In this document: positions 16,934 through 26,382 of the stretch, one piece after another
Layout: every line of letters starts with the position of its first letter
Numbering within the stretch: the first letter of the stretch is position 1
Assembly (NCBI GenBank): GCA_020543525.1
Contig: JAHYIO010000007.1
Location: 1,054,001 to 1,118,000 of the forward strand
Source: Coriolopsis trogii
Lineage: Eukaryota > Basidiomycota > Agaricomycetes > Polyporales > Polyporaceae
Length of the DNA stretch: 64,000 nucleotides
Direction of reading: 5' to 3'
The notes under the pieces: generated by a model
What the model saw: the letters and a program-made list of their open reading frames with translations, nothing else
Told to the model about the DNA's origin: nothing
Database searches by the model: none
Position numbers and translations under genes: made by a program

Positions 16934-19618
16934 GCCATGCTAGACTCATTGGGACGCTCGGATGAACTTAGACCTTGTAGCATACACTCGATGATAACAG
17001 ATAGTGAGAACGGACGACGAACGCCTCACGAAGTTTGACGGCATGCGGATCCGATGACATTGACGTTTTGCTCAGCTGCAGAAATAGAGTGTTGTTGCTC
17101 TATCTCATGCCGCGCGGACACGTTACAATCGGTGAGATACAAACGAATGCTTCAGAGTCCTACAGGCTAGGGTTGCATCTGAACAATGCATTGTCCATAC
17201 GGTACAGCTAATCCGACCGATTACCTGAAGGCATACATCTGTTCATACATTCACATCGCTCGTCCCCAATATTGGCTGTCCACGCCCTCTTTACCTCCCA
17301 TACGAAAGCTGCACCTCATTGTGATTGTGACGACAATGCCGAAACGTTGGAAGCAGCCACTGCCTTGCGAGCCTGGGGTCATGGGAGGTACTTATGGATT
17401 TTGGGAGGTTCTGCTGTACATCCTGCGTCCATTTTTGGGCTTGAGGATCGCCATGCCATACCCGTATTCAAGCGGAAATGATGGGTACGCCAGACGCTCT
17501 ACCACAGATTCTCGACAACCGACGTAGCCTTCGCTCGGCCACTCCCACGTTCTCTCTCTCAACAACCACCATCCTCCGCCATTCGTTTTCGACCCTGAGT
17601 GTTCACACACGTCCACATGCTATAAGCTCACAGAGTATCAGGCCATCCATGCCGTTTCACCAAGATGACGCTTGGCCTGCCGGTTTACTCATCGTTTTCG
17701 ACCACGCTGCAAGCAAACGACGTTCGAAAACCGCTACTACGGCCCCCCTACGACAAATTTTTAAACTACTGTTTTGGGGACACGTTCAAGTTCTACGTTG
17801 CTCCGCAGAGCCTTCCCAGAGATGACAGGTGTGATGCCGTCGACTTCATCGTCTTGCTGCTATCGATATCGAACACAACCAGCAAGACGATGAAGTCAAG
17901 AACGATAATTGGGCCCAGAAAGCTGAACTCCGCTATCGAGCAGACCAGCAGATGCGCAATTGGTACGCTCTGCATATGCGATGAATGCCCCGCCTCTGGG
18001 GCCTCAGCCTGCTTGGTACATCCCTCCGCGTCTATTGCGGTAATACGACGTCATGCAATGTAACACCCCCGGCCGTTCCGCGCCCCGAGCCCTCCACGCG
18101 CATTCTCTCCCCAAGCTTCCTCGCAGGACAATGGGAGTTAGGTATATTATCAGACGAGGGTTTTGCGAAAATGAAGGAAGTTGTTGCCGACAGTTTGATC
18201 CATACTGGTGGAATGTGAGAGGGACGTCGGTCAGTCATCACCTATCCTGTGCTGCTTTGATCGGTGATGCTCATTTCCTCCTAATAGGATTCAAATCCGG
18301 GTACGATATGTTTGTATTTGTCGGTTGAAGGGTCTACTAAGGAAATCATCGATGCTCCCCACTCGTTCAGTCTCTGACTTTTTGGCATTCGTGTGTGAAT
18401 CCTTGCCGGGGCGGGGGCAACGCGTATAACTCGTGCATTGAAGCTGAACGTTGAGTTTGCGTAGTGGCGCACAGGGAGGTAAACGGAGAGCGAGGCTGTT
18501 TATCTTGAGCTTGAGGACCGCCATGCTTGGCTTCATCGTGTGCTCCCTCGGACGTGCTCCATACGCTCTCCGCTGCCGCCCACCTCGTCCTCTGTCTGTG
18601 ATCGAATCAATGTGGCTGACTCCCCTTGTGCCAGACTTAGAACTGCTGCCGCTCACGTTGTCTGCGATACTGACAGGTACCGCCACGTCCCGGGACCGCT
18701 TTCCGTGACAACACTTCAAGACGAACACGTCGACTGCCAGTAACGACTCGTGGTCAGTCGATTTTTGTGCTCGATGCAGTGTATGCATTGCTTTTCCGTG
18801 TTATCACGATGATGGCCGCGAAGGAGGACTGTTGTCCGTGCGTCGTTCGGATTTCCGAGCATCTCCAGCACTGGTAAGTTGGTCAAGTCGAGCTCGTTCC
18901 GCTGTTGGGCGGGTATCCCTTGTGACGGGGGAGCTGTGGCCGTCTTCGCGCTGTGCGCTTGCGGTTGGATAGGAACGGTGCTGCAGCGACCGAAGGCCAA
19001 CCCCTGTGGGGAAGTCATGGCTATGCCAGTGAGTGCGGTTCATTGTATATGTGCCTCTGCCTAATTGCAATGGTGTTGATATTCTATAGAAAGTCTCTGT
19101 AAGCCGTATTTCATCCCCAAGCAGAGGGCTATGTGGCTGCCACTTTTCTGCCTGTTAGTGTCAATAACTCGCGCCTATATGAGGCAAGTTGGGTAGTGCT
19201 TCGGACCCGCGGCATTTTCATTATGCCGCTGCAAGCCTCTGGGCAGCTCGACTGCGGCTACAGCTTCTACCAGTGCTGCCCTGTTAAGATGGTGCATCGA
19301 GATATCGCCCCCAGGTAACATTCCACTCTTGGAACTGGACACGTACTCCAAGCAAACAAGACTTTGCAGTGCGCCGCTGCACAGACTACGTGTAGTCGGG
19401 TTACGCAGACGTCAGATGCTTTGTGTCTGACCCAGCATGACTCGAGGTACATCTTCTAGGACCTGTGCCATAGCTTGCGCCGTAGTATAAAGCTCGTCAA
19501 GATGCGCCTGGTTCCCTCACCAAGCATTCTCCCTCTCTCTCCCCTTCACACCAGCTCATCTCAACTCCCGATCTACATCTCGATCCCCCATATCCGACCA
19601 CAGCTCTTACCTGCGCAT
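16934..19618. other. Long intergenic stretch, possible decayed coding sequence
   Basis: About 2.7 kb without a confident gene. Short plus-strand frames exist, for example 17665-17825 (PPYDKFLNYCFGDTFKFYV) and 18110-18218 (FLAGQWELGILSDEGFAKMK). They look protein-like but match no family I know and do not join into a gene I can defend. They may be remnants of a gene or element. A perfect inverted repeat lies at 17842-17897. Confidence 0.4.
17842..17897. repeat. Perfect 18-bp inverted repeat with 20-bp loop
   Basis: GACTTCATCGTCTTGCTG at 17842-17859 is followed, after a 20-base spacer, by its exact reverse complement CAGCAAGACGATGAAGTC at 17880-17897. RNA from either strand would fold into a stable hairpin. 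No terminal duplication or element ends are seen. Confidence 0.75.
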
Positions 19619-20050
19619 ATGGCCCGCTTCTTCAATCTCGCTTCCGTCTCTCTCCTCTCGCTAGCCCTCGCCCTTCCTGTGTTTGCTGCACCTGTTGTCC
19701 CCGATGCTCCTGCCGCTACATCGGCCTCTGCAGATGTGACGTCCTTCGCCTTTCACGTCGGTAGGTCACATACATTCCAGTGTCTTCGATATATGCTTCT
19801 TACACGGATATCCGCAGGTCCAGGATACACTGCTCCTGGCTCGACCAGCACGGCGGCGTCGACCGCCTCAACACCATCCATTCCACTCGAGATGGACTGG
19901 CTGAGTTGAAGAGGTCCCTTCTCTCTTCTGACCGCATGGTATGTATTTGCTCCGTTAATTTTCTACTACCAGTCTGATGGACAGGTGCCTCTACCCGCGC
20001 AGATTTCTTGTATACCCCTTGGACACCCAGCGCAAACGGACGCTTCCTGA
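19619..20050 (+). CDS. Small secreted protein, function unknown
   Basis: The first exon encodes a clear signal peptide (MARFFNLASVSLLSLALALP VFA, cleavage probably after VFA) and then a Pro/Ala-rich stretch. Using the donor at 19765 and acceptor at 19817, the next exon reads on in frame as SRIHCSWLDQHGGVDRLN and LAELKRSLLSSDRM. An intron at 19939-19984 leads to a short final exon ending at TGA 20048-20050. The protein is about 110 residues with few cysteines. I recognise no domain. A different choice of first acceptor frame would give a Thr/Ser-rich tail instead, so transcript evidence is needed. Confidence 0.55.
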
Positions 20051-20578
20051 TAGTCTTACTATACCCGACCCATGACCTATCACACCGGCATGACTCCCGT
20101 CTGCTCTGTATTATCTCGCATCCGAACATCGGTTCTCTCGTTCGTTCATGACCTCAATCCCCTCTCTCCTTGCCATAGAGTGCAATGTCAGCACTATCCC
20201 CCGAGTTGTATCACTACGTACGCGCCTCCTGGACCATTCTCATCGTCGCTCCTTGTTCTGTATTGTGCATATCTCGCTATTTATCATACCTTCGTACTCC
20301 CCGCTGGTACTATAGTATTACAAAGGGTCATCCTCTCCTTCAATATCTGACCAGCACTACACTGTGACTTGTACTCGTGATGACTCATCCCCATATCGCT
20401 CGACGCGAAATCTCACTCCATTCCCTTGCTGCTGCTGGCAGCAATAGGATTCCAATCGTCGAATGGATCGTGTTATGCGGGTGTCTCAGCAATGCATAGA
20501 GTACACGCAGTGGGATAACAGATGGATGGAGTTGCCCCATGGGATGGACAGCGGGGTGTCACACCACGCATCTCTCGC
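20051..20578. other. Intergenic stretch
   Basis: Between the convergent small secreted protein and Myb-domain genes. No gene, tRNA or repeat is seen; it probably holds both 3' untranslated regions. Confidence 0.5.
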
Positions 20579-23304
20579 TCAAAATCCCTCTACGTGCTCT
20601 GCTTCTGCCTGCTGACGAGCCTTGACGGCTCCCCGCGGCGGTTGTCGTCTCGTAGGAGCGGTCCCGGCCGCAGTCGTCGTCCCTCCTGCAGCAGACGGCC
20701 CTGGAGACGCATCTCCCCCCTCTCCCACAAAGTCATCGTCGTCCTCGTGGTCGTCGCTATCACTCCGCGTCTGGGGCACGCCGCGCTTCCGTCCGGAAGC
20801 CCTGCCTCGGCCTCGCGCCCGTCCGCGAGGGCGTCCCCTCCCCCTCCCCCTCCCTCTTCCACGCCCTCTTGTGGGGGGAGAAGGAGGGAGAGGAGGGTCG
20901 CCGTCGTCTCCTGGTTCCGTCACGGTGGTGTCTGCTTCCATCGGTGTCGGTGCGAGAGGATCGTCCGGCTCCCTCGGGTCGGCTGCTGGATCGGTGTCCC
21001 TGGCGGGTACGGCACCGGGAGCGAGCGGAGGTTCCGCCGTTCGTCGACGCTTGTGTGGTCGGGAATCCGGGTTGGTGCTGTCGTGCGGGGCGCCTGTGTC
21101 GCTGATGCTGGTGTCTGCCGATGCTCCCTGCGGGTGCGTGGCTGTTGGCGCTGCGACCTCGTGTGTCGGCTCTGGATGCGTGCCGGACTCGGGTTGGTTC
21201 GAGGAAGAGCTGGAGGGGGTCGGGACGGACGCGGGTTCTGCGGGTTCGGTCGCTCGCTTGGGGCGGGGCCTAGGCTTGGGTTTGGGCTTAGGCGGAGCTG
21301 CTGTAGTTGTAGTTGCAGCCGAGACTGGCGCGGGTGTAGCTATGGATGTGGACGCGGACGTAGATGCAGAGATGGGCGCAGTGCGGCCGGTAGAGGTAGA
21401 TGGTTCAGTGACAGAGGGTAGATCACTCGCTGTCGACGTGCGCGGACGGTATGACTCGGGATGAAGGATCAAGATTCCTGGCGTCCCTCCTGGCGTAGAG
21501 GTAGTCGAGGGAGGTGTTGATTGACCTGTCTCCGGCATAGGGGATACCGTAGATCCCTGCCTTTTCTGTTTCATGAGAATTCCATATCGCACACGACACT
21601 GTCACATATGCATCAGTCCACCGGGTCGGATCTGACAGAAGCCCGTCTAAACACTCACCATGGTGTCCGTCCGTCCGATATCCAACATACGGCTCACCTC
21701 CTTCCACCTGCCCTCGCCAAGCTGCGCGACGGCCTTCAGGAGCGCAGCGTCCTGCTCCGGGGTCCAGCGTCCCTTGGAGATGGACGGGTTCAGGTACTCC
21801 TGGTACCTATCCCGGCACTGCTCGTTGTTGCGCCCGGGGACGAACGCGGCGATCTCCACCCAGGACTGGCCGAAGACGGCGACGGCGCGCCGGAGCTGCT
21901 CGTCTTCTTCCGCCGTCCAGGGCCCGCGGGTGAGGCTCGGGTCGAGCGAGCGCTGGTAGCGGTTCTGACACTGTGTTGGGGTTGCGTCCTCCGAGACCGT
22001 TCTCGCGACTATAGTGAAGAGGGGAGGCGGTGTCAGTACCGGTATGAAGTGCAGTTGTGGTGCGGGAGAGGGAGAGGGAGGGTCGCGCGCGCACGCACCG
22101 AGAGCCCAGTTGTCTGTGCCGTAGATCCTGACTGCTTGTAAGAGGCGCTTGTCGCCTTCGGGTGTCCAGCTGTGCGTCTTCCTGACGATCGCGTGGCGCA
22201 TACAGTCCACGGGAGTGCGCCCGGTCTGTCGAATTCATCAGTTCCACGCATCGAGGAGAGCGAGATCGGGCTAGGGATGCGCAGTCCTTACCCCGAGCTT
22301 GGTGGCCACGTCGACCCAGTCGACCTCACCCTCGTTCGTGTTGGCGACGAGCTGCTTCACTCGGGCGATCTCTGCCTGGGTCCATTGAGCATGGTTGAAG
22401 TGCGGATGGCGCTCGCCCAGCCAGCGGATCTCACATTCTTTGGCCGTCCGCTGGACGGCGCTCACGGAGGACACCTGGCTGTACACGTCAGTTTTGCGGG
22501 TCTCGTAAAACGAGGCTCTAGAGAAGGTGTGAACGATGCTCGCCTTTTGCGCGACGCGCTCCCAGTCGATGCCTTCCTTGTTGAGGCTGAAGTCGGGTGT
22601 GGGGCCGCCGGAGCCGGATGCGAAAGGGTGCAGGCCGCTGTGTTCCGGATCGCGTGTGAGCTCCTGTGGATAGGATGATGCCGAAGGGTGGAATGTGAAC
22701 AGACCGTGCTTGTGCGTCCAACGCGTGCAGACGATAGTTCTCGGACCGCACGGCGTCCGCGAGCGCCTCGAGCTCCTTGGGGCTCACTATGGGCGGAGTC
22801 GTTCAGAACATACGCATGCAGTATTGTTGGAGCACGCGGCACCCCGAGATACCGATGTGGACTTACTGGGATGATATGAGGTGAATGCCTCGTAGCGCTG
22901 CCGTCTGAGCGCGTCGTGGTAGAATGGCGACATCTGTGGCTGGAATCAGCGGCTGGGCGGATGAGTGCACGATATGACCTCGGAGCACACCTCAGTAGCC
23001 AGGTCGCTGGCGGAGACGGGGCCTCGAGGTTTGGTGGCACCGCGGATGACGACGCTGCCTCCAGCGCTTTGCTGCGAGGGCTCGTCTTCTTCTTTGTCGG
23101 AGACATCTACCGCAGCCTTGTTGCGCCTCATCAGTTTACGGCTCAATCTGTGCAGCGAGAGGGCTGTACCAAGAGCTTGTCGAGATGCGCGAGCTCGGTC
23201 TCTAGTCGCTCGGTGTAGACTTTGAGCGCGTACTGGTGCTCTTTGTTGGCCTGCGCGATGGGTTGTACGAGGTCTTTTGGAGTTCTAAATGTACCCGCGT
23301 TCAT
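20579..23304 (-). CDS. Multi-repeat Myb protein, SNAPC4-like
   Basis: Several exons encode about 4.5 SANT/Myb repeats. A half repeat (AKECEIRWLGERHPHFN) precedes repeat 1 (AQWTQAEIARVKQLV ... RTPVDCMRHAI), repeat 2 (HSWTPEGDKRLLQAVRIYG ... QCQNRYQRSL), repeat 3 (RGPWTAEEDEQLRRAVAVFG ... QCRDRYQEYL) and repeat 4 (KGRWTPEQDAALLKAVAQLG ... RTDTMCRVRYGIL, joined across an intron near 21590-21655). This layout resembles SNAPC4, the DNA-binding subunit of the complex that drives snRNA promoters; REB1/BAS1-type Myb factors are alternatives. The N-terminus has a coiled-coil-like stretch (YALKVYTERLETELAHLDKL). The long C-terminus is Ser/Thr/Pro-rich with an Arg/Gly-rich block (about 20790-20870) that could bind nucleic acid. 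The start at 23304 is divergent from the Snd2-like gene. Confidence 0.75.
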
Positions 23305-23501
23305 GCTTGTCTTCTGGGCGATTTCGCAGCGCGCACCCAGTTCCACGTGGTTAAGTTTTGAAAGGACGGGCAAGCACGCCGACACAGCAAAGCGCCCATT
23401 TTTACGCGACGAGTGCCACGCGCGCGTCGACGTCCAGCACCTGAGCGCCGTCGACGTCGTCTTGCCTCAGATCCAGAACACCGAACACGACGTCGTCCAC
23501 G

Positions 23502-24231
23502 ATGGCCAACGCATCGGCCAAACGCACAGGCACGTCTCTGCGCTGCCGTATCCGCACTCCAGGCCCTAACTTATCCCGCTCCTGCAGCGCACTCGAACGC
23601 GGAGACGATCAAGAACCTCCGCCAAGGCAGCCTCGCCTCGCTCGCCCTCTCCCTCCTCCTCCGCGCCCTCTTCCGGCGGACAGCCCTCCGCCCGACGACG
23701 CTCGGCTTCTGGCTCTTCGCGCTCTCTCTCGTCCCCTCCGTCTTCCTCGCCCGCTACCTCGAGCGCATCGGCTCCCCCCGCCGCGACCCGACGACGGGCG
23801 CGCTCATCTCCGCCGGCGAGGACCTGTCCAGGCCGGGCATCATCGAGTGGGCGTTCGACGTCGTGTACATCACCTGGGCGTGCCAGGTCGGCAGCGGCGC
23901 GTTTGGGCTTTGGGTCTGGTGGCTGTACCTCGTCGTGAGTCTTCCGTTTTCCCTGTCCTTTCTCGATGTCTCTGTCGCGCATGCGACGTTTGCACACGAC
24001 GGTCTCATAATCCGTACTTGCGCGCAGATCCCGCTGTACGCCGTATGGAAGCTCTGGAGCTCCCTGGTCGGGCCCATGCTCGGCTTTGGACGGGGGACGC
24101 CTGCAGAGCCCAATACCGACGCCGACGCACAGGGCGCGAACGGGGACGGGAAAGAGAGCAAACGACAAGAAAAGCTCCGCAAACGGAGCGAGCGGGGCGA
24201 TCCCCGCGTGCGCGTCCAGTCGCGAAGCTAG
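23502..24231 (+). CDS. Snd2/TMEM208-family ER targeting membrane protein
   Basis: Snd2 (Env10) and its animal relative TMEM208 act in SRP-independent delivery of membrane proteins to the endoplasmic reticulum. Exon 1 is 28 bases (MANASAKRT). The next exon continues AHSNAETIKNLR, then hydrophobic spans (SLASLALSLLLRALF, TTLGFWLFALSLVPSVFLARY) and the conserved GIIEWAFDVVYITWACQVGS. An in-frame 93-base intron (23935-24027) follows WLYLV. The end reads IPLYAVWKLWSSLVGPMLGF plus a basic tail, with TAG at 24229-24231. The first intron (23530-23587) begins with GC, not GT, and is the only way I found to join exon 1 to the conserved frame. Confidence 0.8.
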
Positions 24232-24554
24232 CTAGAGCACTGCCTCGAGTGCTTTCCTGCCAGCCTTACTCTCGAGGGCCTCTCATGTAATTTTTACCGA
24301 AGATATATATCGCAACGCGCCCTTGGATATCACATCACTATTGGAACGGGTGTTGCATGAAGTGGGTGACGTCGATGCGGATGTATAGGTAAGTTGGATC
24401 TACGACATGTGCGTACTTGGATGTGGGTTGCAGCAAACCCAGTGGTGGACACGATGGAATGCGAGTCACAATACAGGAGGCAAACGGTCACGCTGGCCGG
24501 AACGTTCTCTAAAAGGTGAGTTCCTCGGGTCTTTCTCGTGACGAACTCGACGTC
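24232..24554. other. Convergent intergenic stretch
   Basis: 3' ends of the Snd2-like and the membrane protein genes meet here. I see no gene or repeat. Confidence 0.5.
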
Positions 24555-26013
24555 TCATATCTCGGGTACCCCCTTGTAGCCTGGTTGGGTGCTCGTGACC
24601 GCAGTGTTGGACGAGAACGCCCCATAGGAAAGGCGAGCATCGACCGGACTCGAAGAAGTATGCACCGTCGATGGATCTGGAGACGCGGAATATGCAAGGG
24701 AGACGGCAGGGAAGGTACTGGGATCGTTGGGATCCTGGACGCATTCGATGAGTGAGGACATGCAGGCCGGAACCGGTGCGAGGACGGGGAACTCACGTAT
24801 AACTTGGGGCTCTGCGGAGTCTGGACTGGCGGTTCCAGGGGTTTGTCTGTGTACTGCGCGTATTGGCCCTGTCCAAGCCCCCCGCCGTGTTCGCCGCTGA
24901 GCAGGTCGGCTGTTGCAGGAGTCGCCTCGTAGGTGCCTCTGGTCCGGCGGTGACGGAGGAAGAAGAAGATGGCCAGGCCGATGCCGAGGAGGCCAACGAC
25001 GCCGCCTACGACGCCTCCGACTATGGCTCCGAGGTTGGACTTTTTGGAGCTGCCGGTGTCGGTGTTGGAATCCTGATCGGGAGAGGAAGGCGCGCCGTTG
25101 GAGGACGCGGATGCCGAGGGTGGGACGGTCTGGCGGCTGCTTGTGGAGGTGGGCCGTGAGGTAGCCGTGGACTCGGGGATAGCTGGGCAACGTGAGGTCA
25201 GTTGCGAGTCTGCTTGTGTATCTGTGGTGACTGACATTCTTCTGCGATCGCCCTCGCTGCGATGGGGCTGAAGGTGTCGTTGGTCTACGGGAACGTTCAT
25301 ATGGGGAATCTGTATGGTTGAGAGTAGGTGACGAACCTTGACGTCAAGATACGCCCAGGCTGGAACGGAGGTGCCAGCGGGAATGTCATCCGGGAATCTG
25401 ACCAGACATGTGAGTTGACCTCCTACCGTAGTCCTGATGTAACGCTTACCGCTGAAGGTACACGCTCGAACAGTTTGTCGAATAGGTGGACCATCTGGAA
25501 GAATGTGCATGGGCAACCGATTGGCGAACAGCAATGAACAATGTGACTTACGGGATGATGTATGTTTCCTGTCCCTGGCACGTGGCACAAGCAGCCAGGG
25601 TCGAGAAGAGGACGGTGCTGCATCGACAGGCGGTCGCGCTCGTAGGGCTGTTCTCCGGGGTGTTGTAGTGGAAGCCGGGAGAGAGGCCATAGACCCATGA
25701 CACTACCGAGCACGGTGAATTTTCGATGATAGCCGTGTCTGGAGTGAAAGGAGGCTTACCAGAAGGAGGAGAACAGGGAGTGAAGAGATACGAGGTGATC
25801 AGACAAGGGCTCTGCCCCTTGCTGTTTTCCATCTGTCGACGTAGTCGGTGAGTACTCGAGTATCTGGTGTGGAGGGTGCATTCGATCGTTACTGACCCAT
25901 TCGTATCCGGGAAGGCAGACGGCAGAAGTACCCTGGGCAACGACTATTGGGATGTGTGCTACCAGATATACGAGGACGGGAGGAACCCAACGACGCCGCC
26001 AGAGAGAGAACAT
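24555..26013 (-). CDS. Basidiomycete single-span membrane protein with Ser/Thr-rich ectodomain
   Basis: Read in about seven exons. A signal peptide (MFSLWRRRWVPPVLVYLVAH) comes first. A cysteine-rich ectodomain follows (SPCLITSYLFTPCSPPS, NTPENSPTSATACRCSTV, LAACATCQGQETYIIP, STYSTNCSSVYLQ) and then YPDDIPAGTSVPAWAYLD-like sequence. Next are a Ser/Thr-rich stalk, one transmembrane helix (IVGGVVGGVVGLLGIGLAIF) and a basic stop-transfer (RHRRTRG). The cytoplasmic tail ends YKGVPEI at the stop 24555-24557. The arrangement is common in mushroom genomes and resembles Mid2/Wsc wall sensors in layout, but the function is unknown. Individual splice sites in the middle are approximate. Confidence 0.65.
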
Positions 26014-26382
26014 GGTGAGAGCCCGGAGGAGAGAGTGTCGGGGACCATGGTGGCCCAGGAGGCTTGTAATCAAGCGGTGCGCGCACTGCTGGGACTGACT
26101 AATGGATAATATTCAGCCCAAGCCATATGCATCAGCTGGACGACTTGCATAGCCTGGCATGCGGCATCGATGGCTGCCAGAACAGGAGCTGAACGTTCCT
26201 CCTGTCCAACATGTCAGTCGCCACACACCGTATATGGTCAGACTGTGGTGTACGTAAGCCGCTCGGTGCACAGAGGACAAACAACGCGCAAACAACGCGG
26301 TCTGCTCGTCTTCCCTCACCATCCCTCCCTCTCTGGTCTCCGTCTCTTAGTCTCCTGCCCCTCGAATCCGTCGCGAGATACC

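Noticed and set aside
19133..19318. HRDIAPR-like motif resembling a protein kinase catalytic loop
   Set aside because: Nothing before or after it looks like a kinase domain; a six-residue match is not enough.
20522..21464. Long open frames on the plus strand, 280-300 codons
   Set aside because: They are antisense to the Ser/Thr/Pro-rich and Arg/Gly-rich C-terminus of the Myb gene. GC-rich low-complexity sequence keeps all frames open; no domain is recognisable on this strand.
23502..24290. A second long frame overlapping the Snd2/TMEM208-like gene
   Set aside because: It shares the ATG but reads through the first intron in another frame into Pro/Arg-rich sequence, while the spliced frame shows conserved membrane-protein sequence.
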